This document shows, piece after piece, positions 8,481 to 17,978 of a stretch of DNA of 50,214 bases. Under the pieces are notes generated by a model. It saw only the letters and a list, made by a program, of their open reading frames with translations. It was not told where the DNA came from and ran no database searches. Numbering within the stretch: position 1 is the stretch's first letter; each line of letters opens with the position of its first letter. Source of the stretch: Vibrio renipiscarius (GTDB lineage Bacteria; Pseudomonadota; Gammaproteobacteria; Enterobacterales; Vibrionaceae); assembly GCF_000827885.1 (NCBI RefSeq), contig NZ_JTKH01000007.1:1-50214 (forward strand), given 5' to 3'. The position numbers were made by a program, and so were the translations under genes.

Positions 8481-8795
8481 TTATACCCATTCAATCTCTT
8501 CGTCGGCGTGTTTTTCACACTCTTGCTTCACCATGTTGATCAATTCAACACCTGTCTTCGAGCAGATCCACTGCTGCCCTACATAAGCAAAATGAAAGCC
8601 GCCTGAGCGAGAGGCTAACCAGATTTCTTTCATCGGTTCTTGGCGATTAATAATGATTTGACTGCGATTCTCAAACTCGAGAGTCATCACATTTCCTGAG
8701 GTTTCAAAATCGATATCGGCACCAGAATCATCGATCATTTCTTCGATGATTTGCATTTGCTTGTCCGCAAGTTGATGAAATTCTGTCTCGTTCAT
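8481..8795 (-). CDS. cyaY: Frataxin homologue CyaY
   Basis: 104 residues, full family length. It is a small cytoplasmic iron-binding protein that modulates cysteine desulfurase IscS in iron-sulfur cluster assembly. The acidic first helix (about 17-32, IEEMIDDSGADIDFE) is the iron/IscS face, and the beta-sheet core contains the conserved IWLASRSGGFHF segment and the tryptophan in QQWICSKTG. It converges on cyaA and is divergent from lptM. Confidence 0.97.
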   Translation of the reverse strand: MNETEFHQLADKQMQIIEEMIDDSGADIDFETSGNVMTLEFENRSQIIINRQEPMKEIWLASRSGGFHFAYVGQQWICSKTGVELINMVKQECEKHADEEIEWV

Positions 8796-8870
8796 CTTGT
8801 CTATCCTATTGCTTTTCTTGAGTGTGGTGCGATTATAGGGGGCATTGGAATAATAATCACGATTAGCCCT

Positions 8871-8993
8871 ATGAAAAAATCAATCTTAGCTCTGTTTCTA
8901 CTATCCATGTTGGGTTTGGTAGGATGTGGTCAAACAGGACCGTTATACATGCCAAGTGACGCTCCGCAGAATGAGCAGTCTCAAGAAAATTAA
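8871..8993 (+). CDS. lptM: LPS assembly lipoprotein LptM (YifL family)
   Basis: 40 residues from the ATG at 8871. The N-terminus is a lipoprotein signal peptide with lipobox LVGC (Cys19 becomes lipidated), followed by the signature GQTGPLYMP of the YifL/LptM family. In E. coli LptM helps LptD form its native disulfides in the LptD-LptE translocon of the outer membrane. It stands directly before lysA, as yifL does in many gammaproteobacteria. An upstream in-frame ATG at 8751 would place 40 non-signal residues before the signal peptide and was rejected. Confidence 0.93.
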   Translation: MKKSILALFLLSMLGLVGCGQTGPLYMPSDAPQNEQSQEN

Positions 8994-9048
8994 TATCGAC
9001 AAGTAATGTCGGTCAGTCGACAAAAAAATCTTAGAAGGGAAAGCAATT

Positions 9049-10302
9049 TTGGATTACTTCAATTATCAGGATGATGGTCAACTTTGGGCCGAAGATGTGC
9101 CTTTATCTGATTTAGCAGAGCAATTTGGCACACCACTTTACGTTTATTCACGTGCGACGCTAGAGCGACACTGGCATGCTTTTGATAAAGCGGTAGGTGA
9201 GCACCCACATTTGGTGTGCTTTGCGGTTAAAGCGAACTCGAATATTGGCGTGCTGAATACTTTGGCTCGTTTAGGTTCTGGTTTTGATATCGTCTCCGGT
9301 GGTGAGCTTGAGCGAGTCATTGCTGCCGGTGGTGAAGCAAGTAAAGTTGTTTTTTCTGGTTTGGGTAAGACTGAAGCTGAAATGAAACGCGCGTTAGAGT
9401 TGGGTATCAAGTGTTTTAACGTTGAATCTGAGCCTGAGCTGGAACGCTTAAATAAAGTGGCAGCAGACCTTGGTGTTAAAGCCCCGGTATCACTACGAAT
9501 TAATCCCGATGTTGACGCGCAGACGCACCCTTATATTTCGACTGGTTTACGTGAAAACAAATTTGGTATCGCGTTTGATCGTGCGCCAGTAGTGTATGAA
9601 CTGGCAACGCAACTGACCAACCTTGATGTAAAAGGCATTGATTGCCATATTGGTTCTCAGTTGACCGATATTACCCCTTTTATTGATGCGACCGATCGTC
9701 TATTAACTCTGATTGATGATCTGAAAAGCAAAGGCATTAACATACGTCACTTAGATGTCGGTGGCGGCCTTGGCGTGGTTTACCGTGATGAGCTTCCTCC
9801 TCAACCATCCGATTATGCCAAAGCGCTATTAGCGCGTTTAGAGAATCACCGCGATCTTGAATTAATATTTGAGCCTGGGCGTGCGATTTGTGCGAACGCA
9901 GGTGTGTTGCTGACCAAAGTTGAATTTCTAAAGCATACTGAACACAAAAACTTCGCGATTGTGGATGCTGCGATGAATGACTTAATGCGCCCTGCGCTTT
10001 ATCAAGCTTGGCAAGATATCGTACCGGTAAATCCACGCAATACAGAAGCGACCGAGTATGATGTTGTGGGGGCAATTTGTGAAACCAGTGACTTCTTAGG
10101 TAAAGATCGCTCATTAGCATTAGAACCTAATGATCTTTTAGCGGTGCGTTCTGCAGGTGCTTATGGTTTTGTCATGTCGTCAAACTACAACACACGTACT
10201 CGCGCGGCTGAAGTCATGGTCGATGGTAACCAAGCCCACCTTGTTCGCCAGCGTGAAGAACTCACGAGTCTGTGGGCACTAGAGAGTGTATTACCGGAGT
10301 AA
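9049..10302 (+). CDS. lysA: Diaminopimelate decarboxylase
   Basis: 417 residues. This PLP enzyme of fold type III decarboxylates meso-diaminopimelate to L-lysine, the last step of lysine synthesis. The PLP lysine lies in CFAVKANSN (Lys61); HIGSQL, the glycine-rich [14 protein letters not shown] and the cysteine in [13 protein letters not shown] mark the active site and dimer contact. The start is TTG at 9049 with GAAGGGA upstream. It forms a run with dapF, which supplies its substrate: dapF begins 10 bases after the lysA stop. Confidence 0.98.
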   Translation: MDYFNYQDDGQLWAEDVPLSDLAEQFGTPLYVYSRATLERHWHAFDKAVGEHPHLVCFAVKANSNIGVLNTLARLGSGFDIVSGGELERVIAAGGEASKVVFSGLGKTEAEMKRALELGIKCFNVESEPELERLNKVAADLGVKAPVSLRINPDVDAQTHPYISTGLRENKFGIAFDRAPVVYELATQLTNLDVKGIDCHIGSQLTDITPFIDATDRLLTLIDDLKSKGINIRHLDVGGGLGVVYRDELPPQPSDYAKALLARLENHRDLELIFEPGRAICANAGVLLTKVEFLKHTEHKNFAIVDAAMNDLMRPALYQAWQDIVPVNPRNTEATEYDVVGAICETSDFLGKDRSLALEPNDLLAVRSAGAYGFVMSSNYNTRTRAAEVMVDGNQAHLVRQREELTSLWALESVLPE

Positions 10303-10312
10303 CAGAGACTGT

Positions 10313-11143
10313 ATGCATTTCCATTTTTCTAAAATGCATGGTTTGGGTAATGATTTCATGGTTGTGGATTGCATTACTCAAAACATCTTTTTTTCACCTG
10401 ATTTGATCCGTCGTTTGGCGGATCGCTACACAGGTGTTGGCTTTGACCAACTTTTGGTGGTTGAAGCGCCTTACGATCCTGAAACGGATTTTCATTACCG
10501 AATTTTCAATGCCGATGGCAGTGAAGTCGAACAATGTGGTAATGGTGCTCGATGCTTTGCTCGCTTTGCTCGCATGAAAGGGCTGACGAATAAATACAGC
10601 ATTAGTGTGAGTACCAAAAAAGGCAAAATGATCCTCATGATCGAAGAGGATGATCAGGTTACCGTTAATATGGGTGAGCCTGAATTTGAGCCAAACAAAA
10701 TTCCATTTAAAGCCAAGCAAATGGAAAAAACCTACATTATACGTACAGAAAATCACACACTATTTTGTGGTACGGTGAGCTTAGGCAACCCGCACGTTGT
10801 GACGGTTGTGGATGATGTAGATACGGCTGAAGTTGAAACACTTGGCCCACTATTAGAATCTCATGAACGCTTCCCAGAACGTGTTAATGCTGGCTTTATG
10901 CAGGTCTTGAACCGTAACGAAGTGAAGTTGCGCGTTTATGAGCGTGGTACCGGAGAAACTCAAGCTTGTGGCAGTGGCGCTTGTGCTGCGGTTGCGGTAG
11001 GGGTCTCACAAGGTTTACTTGATGAACATGTTACGGTTTATTTACCGGGCGGCTCTCTTAGCATTCGCTGGAAGGGCGTCGGGCACCCACTTTACATGAC
11101 GGGTCCCGCTAGCCATGTTTATGATGGCCAGATTAACTGTTAA
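10313..11143 (+). CDS. dapF: Diaminopimelate epimerase
   Basis: 276 residues when started at the ATG at 10313 ([16 protein letters not shown]); the longer reading overlaps lysA and adds nine unconserved residues. It converts LL- to meso-diaminopimelate without a cofactor, using two cysteines seen in [10 protein letters not shown] and [13 protein letters not shown]. The product serves both peptidoglycan cross-linking and lysine synthesis by the preceding LysA. Confidence 0.98.
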   Translation: MHFHFSKMHGLGNDFMVVDCITQNIFFSPDLIRRLADRYTGVGFDQLLVVEAPYDPETDFHYRIFNADGSEVEQCGNGARCFARFARMKGLTNKYSISVSTKKGKMILMIEEDDQVTVNMGEPEFEPNKIPFKAKQMEKTYIIRTENHTLFCGTVSLGNPHVVTVVDDVDTAEVETLGPLLESHERFPERVNAGFMQVLNRNEVKLRVYERGTGETQACGSGACAAVAVGVSQGLLDEHVTVYLPGGSLSIRWKGVGHPLYMTGPASHVYDGQINC

Positions 11144-11157
11144 TTAAGGATCGTTTT

Positions 11158-11862
11158 GTGTCTCAAATTGAAGCAGATGCACTCACTGCAGAAGTCGTCG
11201 CAGAGTATCTGCGTGATCATCCCGATTTTTTCGTAGGCCGTCGTGAGTTGGTCGATCGCCTTGCTATTCAACAGCAAGAGCAAGGCGCGGTTTCTTTGGT
11301 TCATATCCAACTCAACCGTCAGCGTCAGCGCATTGAAGAGTTAGAAGAAGAAATTACGACCTTGATGTCGCTGGCAGCCAACAATGACAGAACGTTTCAC
11401 GAGTTTATGGATCTGCAAGAGCAACTATTAAAATGTGAAACCGTGTCTGATGCGATAGTCGCGGTCGAGAATAAAGCGAAATCACTCGACTTAATTGCCT
11501 ATGTGCGATTATTTGAGTCGTCAGTTTCGCGCAATCTGCTGCTACAAGAGCATTACCAACGCTTTGCAACCAATAACCTTAATGGTAAATCCGCGTATTT
11601 AGGCCGCATGCGTAAAGCCGACCGAGAATTGCTCTTTGGTGAGAATACATCGTCACCAGAGCTGGGTTCTTATGTTGTGCTACCTTTAATTAAACGGAAA
11701 ACTCAAGGATTGATCGCGTTTTCCAGTGAAGATGGCGGCCACTTCCAACCCCATATGGATACTTTGTTTTTACGCCATTTAGCCTCCGTTCTCTCTCATG
11801 TGATCGTGACGCTACCTTGGCAATTGGACAGCAATGAGCGAATCAGTACAACCTCTGCCTAA
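11158..11862 (+). CDS. DUF484 family protein (YigA-like)
   Basis: 234 residues, GTG start at 11158 with AAGGA eight bases upstream. The N-terminal helix contains the family signature VAEYLRDHPDFF, followed by a coiled coil (about 50-85, rich in Glu/Arg/Gln) and a GAF-like C-terminal fold. The molecular function is unknown. The family constantly lies between dapF and xerC, and here its 3' end overlaps xerC by 29 bases, so the two are probably translated together. Confidence 0.93.
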   Translation: MSQIEADALTAEVVAEYLRDHPDFFVGRRELVDRLAIQQQEQGAVSLVHIQLNRQRQRIEELEEEITTLMSLAANNDRTFHEFMDLQEQLLKCETVSDAIVAVENKAKSLDLIAYVRLFESSVSRNLLLQEHYQRFATNNLNGKSAYLGRMRKADRELLFGENTSSPELGSYVVLPLIKRKTQGLIAFSSEDGGHFQPHMDTLFLRHLASVLSHVIVTLPWQLDSNERISTTSA

Positions 11863-12754
11863 TAGTCTGCAAAAGCCCTTAGAGCGTTTCTATGAATATT
11901 TACGAAGCGAAAAAGGGCTTAGTCTCCATACTCAACGCAATTACAAACAACAGTTGGAAACCATGGCTCAGCATTTGCGCAGCATGGGAGTCAATGATTG
12001 GACGCAAGTCGATGCCGCTTGGGTGCGTCAATTAGCCAGTAAAGGCATGCGAGAAGGCATGAAGGCCAGCAGCTTAGCTACTCGACTTTCTTGTTTACGC
12101 AGTTTCTTTGATTTTCTTTTGTTACGTGGAGTGCTATCGGCTAACCCTGCAAAAGGGGTTTCCGCCCCGAAGAAAAAACGCCCTTTGCCTAAAAACCTGG
12201 ATGTTGATGAAGTTGGGCAATTGCTCGATGTGACGGATGACGATCCGCTTTCGATTCGTGATCGCGCAATGATGGAATTGATGTACGGTGCCGGTCTGCG
12301 TTTGGCTGAAATGGTCAGTATCAATCTTAAAGATGTCAGCTTATTTAGCGGTGAGTTGCGAGTGATTGGTAAAGGCGATAAAGAGCGTAAGGTTCCCTTT
12401 TCCGGCATGGCGAAAGAGTGGGTGAAAAGATGGTTAAAAGTGCGTTCAAGTTTAGCCAATAGCGATGAAAATGCGTTGTTTGTGTCTAAACTTGGTGGAC
12501 GTATTTCTCACCGTAATGTTCAGAAACGCATGGCGGAATGGGGGCAAAAGCAATCAGTGGCGAGCCATATTAGCCCGCATAAATTGCGCCACTCATTTGC
12601 AACGCATATGTTGGAATCGAGCAATAACCTTCGAGCGGTACAAGAGCTGCTTGGGCATGAAAATATATCCACGACGCAAATCTACACCCACCTTGATTTT
12701 CAACATTTGGCGGAAGTGTATGACCAGGCTCATCCTAGAGCGAGAAAGAAATAA
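11834..12754 (+). CDS. xerC: Tyrosine recombinase XerC
   Basis: 306 residues. With XerD it resolves chromosome dimers at dif. The N-terminal SAM-like DNA-binding domain spans about 1-110. The catalytic domain shows Arg in GAGLRLAEM, the lysine in VIGKGDKERKVPF, HKLRHSFATHML (His and Arg), LGHENISTTQIYTH (His and nucleophile Tyr). It is the housekeeping enzyme, not an integron or phage integrase: it sits in the standard dapF-DUF484-xerC-yigB operon. Confidence 0.97.
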   Translation: MSESVQPLPNSLQKPLERFYEYLRSEKGLSLHTQRNYKQQLETMAQHLRSMGVNDWTQVDAAWVRQLASKGMREGMKASSLATRLSCLRSFFDFLLLRGVLSANPAKGVSAPKKKRPLPKNLDVDEVGQLLDVTDDDPLSIRDRAMMELMYGAGLRLAEMVSINLKDVSLFSGELRVIGKGDKERKVPFSGMAKEWVKRWLKVRSSLANSDENALFVSKLGGRISHRNVQKRMAEWGQKQSVASHISPHKLRHSFATHMLESSNNLRAVQELLGHENISTTQIYTHLDFQHLAEVYDQAHPRARKK

Positions 12755-12799
12755 TTCGATTTCAAACAATGGATTTGATAGCAGCAAGAAGGTGACAAG

Positions 12800-13513
12800 A
12801 TGAAATATTACCGTTCACGACAGCCCATCAAAGCGATGAGCTTTGATCTTGATGACACGTTATATGATAACCGTCCGGTGATCAGAAAGATGACTCAGCA
12901 AGTGAATCAATGGTTTCATCTTCATCACCCGATTTCAGCGACGCGTTCAAGCCGCTGGTGGTTGGATTTGAAAACGTCATTAGCAGAACAAGATCCCGGT
13001 CTAAACAGCGATCTGACTTTGTGGCGTCATCGAACGACCGAGCAAGGGTTGATCGCTTTGGGCTACTCATTGGCGCAAGCTCAACAAGCGGCGGATGATT
13101 TACTGAAAGTGACCTTGGCGCACCGCAGCGATTTCGTGGTGCCGGACGAAACACACCGCGTAATGGCGTTATTGGCTAAAACGAGACCGCTGGTGGCGAT
13201 AACCAATGGTAATGTCGACTTAGATCGAATTGGGTTAAGTCAGTATTTTTGTTTGGTATTGAAAGGTGGGCGTGATGGCAATGCAAAGCCTCATGCTGAC
13301 ATGTTTGTTAAAGCACATCAGCATCTCGCGCTTGAGCCGCACCATATCTTACATGTCGGAGATCATCTTCATACCGATGTCGCCGGAGCGAAACGCAATG
13401 GTTTTCAAGCTTGCTGGTATAACGATCAAGGTATATTGCTCACACACGCTCGCGATGCCCGTGTCCTTCCTGATATTGAAATTGATCGATTAGCGGCATT
13501 GTTAGAACTTTAA
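12800..13513 (+). CDS. yigB: HAD-family phosphatase YigB (flavin precursor phosphatase)
   Basis: 237 residues. HAD motif I is FDLDDTLYDN (about 15-24), the threonine/serine of motif II is in AITNGN, and motif IV is HVGDHLHTDVAGA. E. coli YigB dephosphorylates 5-amino-6-(5-phosphoribitylamino)uracil in riboflavin synthesis, among other substrates. It begins 45 bases after xerC with AAGAAGGTG before the ATG, and it is the last gene of the lptM-lysA-dapF-xerC run. Family assignment is firm, substrate inferred from the orthologue. Confidence 0.92.
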   Translation: MKYYRSRQPIKAMSFDLDDTLYDNRPVIRKMTQQVNQWFHLHHPISATRSSRWWLDLKTSLAEQDPGLNSDLTLWRHRTTEQGLIALGYSLAQAQQAADDLLKVTLAHRSDFVVPDETHRVMALLAKTRPLVAITNGNVDLDRIGLSQYFCLVLKGGRDGNAKPHADMFVKAHQHLALEPHHILHVGDHLHTDVAGAKRNGFQACWYNDQGILLTHARDARVLPDIEIDRLAALLEL

Positions 13514-13539
13514 AGGCCATCACGTTTGGAGTGATGGCC
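13514..13539. terminator. Bidirectional hairpin between yigB and the DTW gene
   Basis: GGCCATCAC-GTTTGGA-GTGATGGCC is a perfect 9-bp stem in the 33 bases between two convergent stop codons. T-runs on either side are short, so termination may be partial. Confidence 0.6.
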
Positions 13540-13546
13540 TGTTCGC

Positions 13547-14185
13547 TTACTGTTTGAGAGCATGGCCGCTTTTGTCGGCTTTAAAGGCGCGCATATAGTA
13601 TTGGAAAAAATCATCCAGTTGCTGAGCTTGCGGTTCTAATCCGAGTTCCGCCACTATGCAGCTTCCTACTTCAAGGGTACATAGGTGTCCTTGCTGCTGG
13701 TTACGACGCAATTGATAGGTCGATTGTTGTTGTGGCGTTAAATGCACGCTTGGAAGAGCCTGTAGCCATGGGCTCTTTTGCAGCATTTTCTTTGCTTCTT
13801 GCCAAGTCCCATCGAGAACAATAAATAACGGTTTTTTTCCATTTTTCTGTGTGGCTGCAGTGGCGTCACTTAGTGCGATACTGTCTTCATTCGGAAAGAG
13901 CAAGTAAGCACAATAAGCGGGGTTTTCGATTAAGTCGATCAGAGTGGGGCAAGGCTGCTTACGCTGCCAGATATGCTGACTCGTCGAAGCAATGGTTTTT
14001 AATAACCACTGACCGGTATTCGTTTCACGTGCTAATTCATTTTCATGCATCAGTAACGCGATGTGCGCGGGTATATCAAATGTGGGTTGTTGCAGGCAAA
14101 CACATTGGTGATGTAACCCACAGCCTGAACAAGCGGTTTTCTCTGTGGTGCGCTGATCGGTCGGTGAAGTGAATGACGATGTCAT
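13547..14185 (-). CDS. DTW domain protein (tRNA acp3U transferase family)
   Basis: 212 residues. The DTW motif with its following helix is seen as DGTWQEAKKM (about 127-136). The N-terminus has a CxxC/CxC cysteine cluster (CSGCGLHHQCVC) of the family's zinc-type knuckle. Characterised DTW proteins (E. coli TapT/YfiP, human DTWD1/2) add a 3-amino-3-carboxypropyl group from SAM to uridine in tRNA, and this is the probable reaction. Its start overlaps the stop of the preceding lipoprotein gene by one base, so the two are coupled. Which tRNA position is modified cannot be told. Confidence 0.88.
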   Translation of the reverse strand: MTSSFTSPTDQRTTEKTACSGCGLHHQCVCLQQPTFDIPAHIALLMHENELARETNTGQWLLKTIASTSQHIWQRKQPCPTLIDLIENPAYCAYLLFPNEDSIALSDATAATQKNGKKPLFIVLDGTWQEAKKMLQKSPWLQALPSVHLTPQQQSTYQLRRNQQQGHLCTLEVGSCIVAELGLEPQAQQLDDFFQYYMRAFKADKSGHALKQ

Positions 14186-15750
14186 TACATCTGTACCCCT
14201 TGTTGGTGTGGCGTTAAGCCATCGCTAAAGAGTTGAACTTGGCTTATATCATTCAGTCCTGCGACGGGCGCAATGCTTGGATTCATCGGATAGCTAATCC
14301 CATCGTAACGGAGGACATGTTGATTCGGCTCTGCGCCACCGCCACGGACAAAGAGCACCAGATCACGCCAGCCGTGCTGTGTTTTGTGTCCGACATTGAG
14401 TGGCGTATTGACCAAGGTGACTCGGCTATTGAATCGCCATTGTTTTTGGTGGTCCTCAAAAATCAATAAGGTACAGCCACCTGAACCACACCAATCCAAT
14501 TGCGCTAAAAGTTCAGGCTGTCCATCACCATTTAAATCATAGGTTAGCCAGCGATAGCGTGTATTACTCGGATCGGTGTTATGCATGGTGAAATAATCCC
14601 GTAATGCGCGATCGACCTTAGGATTAAATTGAGCAGAGGAAGCGACCGCCAGTGGTTCTTTTAGTGCTGGTTGTCGTACCTGTTGTACCGAATGGTCAAT
14701 GGCCGTGGCATCGGTTTGTTGTTTTGATTTAAATAAGACCAGTCCGCCATCTGCGATAGGGTAAATGATATTCCCCACCTTTTCTTTTCCAGCATGAAGC
14801 TGATAACCATTTCGATTAAAAATACGTTCAGAAAGTAACGGCTGCTGCTGGTGGTGTGTCATCACGACTTGCAGTTGGTCATGATTTAGTTGTTGCCAAT
14901 AGCCTCGCTCAACGGAGTCCCCACTACCATCTTGGTACTGGTAAGTCGTGGTTGCGGCATGGTCGGGATGTAAATCCAGTCTGACGCTGAAGGTGCTATT
15001 TTTGGTCGAAGCGGCTTGATAAATACCCACCCAATCTTTTGTTGCGTCATCGTTAGAGAGCGTAGCGCAGCCTTCATAGCGTTTATTGTCTATTTGTAGG
15101 CTCGCACTCCAACCATAAAGCGTATCGCTCATGGTGTCAGAGCAACTGCGTAGGTTGAGCTCAAGCTGCCCTTGATCAAAATCGTAGCGACGTCGATTTG
15201 GTTCGATTCGTGAGGAATTGATCGTCAAATTTTGCTTTTGGCCTCCCATAGGCTGAAAGCTCAAATAGCTCGAGGTGAAATCGAGTGACCAAGACGGCTC
15301 ATTACCAAAGGCTCGGGTATTCTGGGCCGCGCGTTGGCATCGTTGCGGGTTTTCGGCCGTCAGCAAGTTCACTTTATCAACCACAAAACGAGCGCTGTAG
15401 TCAGCATCAAATCCATCACTGCCAGACGTTTCTAAGTGACCAATCATTTCGCCATACATCGGTTGATAAGGCGTATTGATAAGCTTCATGCTTTGTTGAA
15501 ATTTATCATTATCCAGTGATAACCAATACTGCTGTTCGCTACCACAAGGTTGAATAGAGCTGACTTCATGCCCAAGAATGACCTCACCTCGCATAATAAA
15601 AGATTGAGGTTTGATGGAGCTTGGTTGGTCCAAACTGGCGTTGGATGCGTGGCTCTTAGTGGGGTCTAGCTCTGGGCTAGCATTAAACATTGAGCAAGCT
15701 TGCAGTGCCATCAGACTGGCGATTGCCGCTGGGGTTCTCAGCGCCTTCAT
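14185..15750 (-). CDS. Large COG3650-type lipoprotein with NlpE-like and EF-hand-like regions
   Basis: 521 residues from the ATG at 15748-15750, chosen because AAGGAAGAG precedes it and it begins the signal peptide; lipobox LQAC puts the lipidated Cys at 19. Four regions can be seen: an OB-like segment (FIMRGEVILGHEV...), a COG3650-type domain with PSWSLDFT and SCSDTMSDTLYGW, an NlpE-like barrel (DWVGIYQAAS...), and a C-terminal region containing DLNGDGQPELL, a calcium-loop/FG-GAP-like motif, with a nearby WCGSGGC cysteine pair. The family is an envelope lipoprotein of unknown function. It is cotranscribed with the DTW gene. Confidence 0.8.
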   Translation of the reverse strand: MKALRTPAAIASLMALQACSMFNASPELDPTKSHASNASLDQPSSIKPQSFIMRGEVILGHEVSSIQPCGSEQQYWLSLDNDKFQQSMKLINTPYQPMYGEMIGHLETSGSDGFDADYSARFVVDKVNLLTAENPQRCQRAAQNTRAFGNEPSWSLDFTSSYLSFQPMGGQKQNLTINSSRIEPNRRRYDFDQGQLELNLRSCSDTMSDTLYGWSASLQIDNKRYEGCATLSNDDATKDWVGIYQAASTKNSTFSVRLDLHPDHAATTTYQYQDGSGDSVERGYWQQLNHDQLQVVMTHHQQQPLLSERIFNRNGYQLHAGKEKVGNIIYPIADGGLVLFKSKQQTDATAIDHSVQQVRQPALKEPLAVASSAQFNPKVDRALRDYFTMHNTDPSNTRYRWLTYDLNGDGQPELLAQLDWCGSGGCTLLIFEDHQKQWRFNSRVTLVNTPLNVGHKTQHGWRDLVLFVRGGGAEPNQHVLRYDGISYPMNPSIAPVAGLNDISQVQLFSDGLTPHQQGVQM

Positions 15751-15904
15751 GTATCTCTTCCTTATGCGAACGGTCATCAAAGCTATTATGTCTGGTTATT
15801 GAAAGTGGAACCAGACCTCTTGCTTATAGACAGCGAACCTGCGCGAAAAGTTGCCCAAAACTGGAAAGGAATAAATGATCAGAAAAAATGGCGGCAATAA
15901 ACAT

Positions 15905-15930
15905 AAAAAAGGCAGCCAAAGCTGCCTTCT
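15905..15930 (-). terminator. Terminator of yigL
   Basis: AGGCAGC-CAAA-GCTGCCT with an A-run on its plus-strand left side, which is a T-run for minus-strand transcription. It lies 18 bases beyond the yigL stop codon. It separates yigL from the lipoprotein gene downstream on the same strand. Confidence 0.85.
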
Positions 15931-15947
15931 CATCACGAATAAGCGAC

Positions 15948-16775
15948 TTAAAACAAATGTTCACGCAAGTAATGCGCAACCGCATCATCAGCGTTACTAC
16001 CAATCACGTCATTATTTGGCAGTGCTTGCTTAACGCGTGGGTGTGAGGTTTCCATTACCAAGCCTTTTCCTGCCATTTGCAGCATTTCGACATCATTCAT
16101 GCCGTCACCAAAAGCGATACAGTTGTCGAGTTTTAAGCCCATCGATTCCGCAACCGCTTCAAGTGCTTCCCCTTTGGATACGTCAGCGGCCATCACCTCT
16201 AAACACCAAGGTGTTGAGAAAGCAATGTTAAGAGCATCACCGAATTTGCTATTCAGCTTTTCTTCAAACGTGACCAGATAATCATGGTCTTGCTTTGGAT
16301 GAGTGAAGAATAGTTTTGCCACGCCTTCCGTTGGTGGATTTTGAATATCAAATAACGTGTAAGTAAAACCAGAATCTTTGTGGTACTCACGCAGCATTTC
16401 ATCATCGCGATTCAACATCCAATCTTCATCACGGTAGATATGAATGAAGATCTCAGGATCCACACTGATCGTTTCGATCACGGATGGAATTAAGTCAGCA
16501 GGGACATTGTTGCTGTACATTAATTGATCTTGTTGATCGTGCACGCGCGCGCCATTGGCGGTGATCATATACGCCGGAATACCCACTTGCTCACGGATAC
16601 TCGCCACGTCGACATGGTGACGACCAGTTGCAAAGATGAAGGTGTAACCTTTGTCGTGCAGATCTTTCAACGTTTGTTTTGAGAAGTCACTTAGCTGGTG
16701 GTTTGGCGCAAGAAGAGTGCCATCAAGATCAGATGCAACTATTTGAAAAGGAGTGTCTTTGCGTGTGGTGGTCAT
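15948..16775 (-). CDS. yigL: Cof-type HAD phosphatase YigL
   Basis: 275 residues. The Cof-subfamily signature is complete: motif I ASDLDGTLL (about 14-22), motif II FATGR, a C2 cap in the middle, and motif IV FGDGMNDVEML. E. coli YigL dephosphorylates sugar phosphates and pyridoxal phosphate and is upregulated by the sRNA SgrS during phosphosugar stress. It lies downstream of pldB on the same strand as in E. coli, but here 130 bases separate the genes and GAGGACA stands before the ATG. Confidence 0.93.
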   Translation of the reverse strand: MTTTRKDTPFQIVASDLDGTLLAPNHQLSDFSKQTLKDLHDKGYTFIFATGRHHVDVASIREQVGIPAYMITANGARVHDQQDQLMYSNNVPADLIPSVIETISVDPEIFIHIYRDEDWMLNRDDEMLREYHKDSGFTYTLFDIQNPPTEGVAKLFFTHPKQDHDYLVTFEEKLNSKFGDALNIAFSTPWCLEVMAADVSKGEALEAVAESMGLKLDNCIAFGDGMNDVEMLQMAGKGLVMETSHPRVKQALPNNDVIGSNADDAVAHYLREHLF

Positions 16776-16905
16776 ATTGTCCTCATTGAACTACCGCAGC
16801 AATACGAAGATTCGCATTGCGATAAAGCACAGTCTACTTGAATTTAGACCGGAAAAAGAGGGTAAAAAAGTATCACGCATTTTCCTTATTTAACCTGCGA
16901 TGAGA

Positions 16906-17895
16906 TCAATGTTGAGCGAAAAAATCTAAGGTGGTTTGTAACGTTTGATTTCGGTATTCATCACGTTCAAACAATAACTCGTGACGTGCATGATGAATAA
17001 TTTTCAGTGCACATTGAGAATTGGTGTTGGCCAACTTTTTGATAAAACGAATTTGTGCTGAGTTTGACACGACGCGGTCATCACCCGCTTGCAACAATAG
17101 ATAAGGCCGTTTTATTTGGCGCGTGAGCAGCAAGCATTGCTTGCATGCCATCATACCTTGCCACACCCAACGTGTACTTGCGCCACCCACTTGAAGTTGC
17201 GGCTTTTCGTCGTATAGTTTTCTGAACCATTGGTAGCGAATTTGGCTTTGGCTCAGTAAGTTGCCATCAAAAGGTTTCGAGTAATAAGGTGCTTGTCCAG
17301 GGGCGTAGCTCGGCTGGCTGTGCAGAGCCGTCAGTAATTGGCTTAGTACCATCGCAATCGGTTTTAAATACCATTTGATGTTCATTCCAAACATAGGCGC
17401 GGTGGCGGCGATGGCATCGAATGGCTGATCTTGATGGGTTTGTACGTAACGAGTCATTACGTTACCGCCCATTGAATGGCCGAGGAGGTAACGTTTGTCA
17501 TAACGGCTTAAATTGAAATGCTTCACCATCAGCGCTAAGTCATCAACGTAATCATCAAACTCTTCCACATAGCCGATATCAGAATGAGCGATTAAGCGCT
17601 CAGATAACCCTTGCCCCCGATGATCGTAAGAATAAATATCGTAGCCTTGCTGAAAGAGGTCAAAAAACAACTCCTGATATTTATCGCTACACTCAATACG
17701 GCCATTGACGACAACAATCGCTTTAGAATGCTTGGGCGAGGTGAGAGAAATCCAATAAAGTTGTCGTTTATCTCGGGTCTTTATAAAGCCTTCTTCGCGC
17801 TCGCGCCATTGCTCAGCAACTTCATTATTGATTGCTTGCTCAAAATTAGACTCTTGAGTATAAGGAGACTGAATGATTACGCTCTCTGTCGTCAT
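16906..17895 (-). CDS. pldB: Lysophospholipase L2
   Basis: 329 residues of the alpha/beta-hydrolase fold, monoglyceride-lipase type. The nucleophile elbow is LLGHSMGGN (serine near 146), the oxyanion-strand motif is YDHRGQGLS, the acid is in LLLQAGDDRVV and the histidine in HHARHELLFE. It cleaves the remaining acyl chain from lysophospholipids at the inner membrane. It is divergent from rhtB, and the pldB-rhtB-yigL neighbourhood is the same as in E. coli. Confidence 0.94.
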   Translation of the reverse strand: MTTESVIIQSPYTQESNFEQAINNEVAEQWREREEGFIKTRDKRQLYWISLTSPKHSKAIVVVNGRIECSDKYQELFFDLFQQGYDIYSYDHRGQGLSERLIAHSDIGYVEEFDDYVDDLALMVKHFNLSRYDKRYLLGHSMGGNVMTRYVQTHQDQPFDAIAATAPMFGMNIKWYLKPIAMVLSQLLTALHSQPSYAPGQAPYYSKPFDGNLLSQSQIRYQWFRKLYDEKPQLQVGGASTRWVWQGMMACKQCLLLTRQIKRPYLLLQAGDDRVVSNSAQIRFIKKLANTNSQCALKIIHHARHELLFERDEYRNQTLQTTLDFFAQH

Positions 17896-17978
17896 GTTCT
17901 GTTGGCCCTAACATCTTGGGGTGGTGCAACGAGTTTAAATTATGTGCGGCTAAATACGTTTAGTCGAGAGGAAATAGC

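Noticed and set aside
11834..12754. Tyrosine recombinase as sign of an integrative element
   Set aside because: It is housekeeping XerC in its conserved operon, without attachment sites or cargo.
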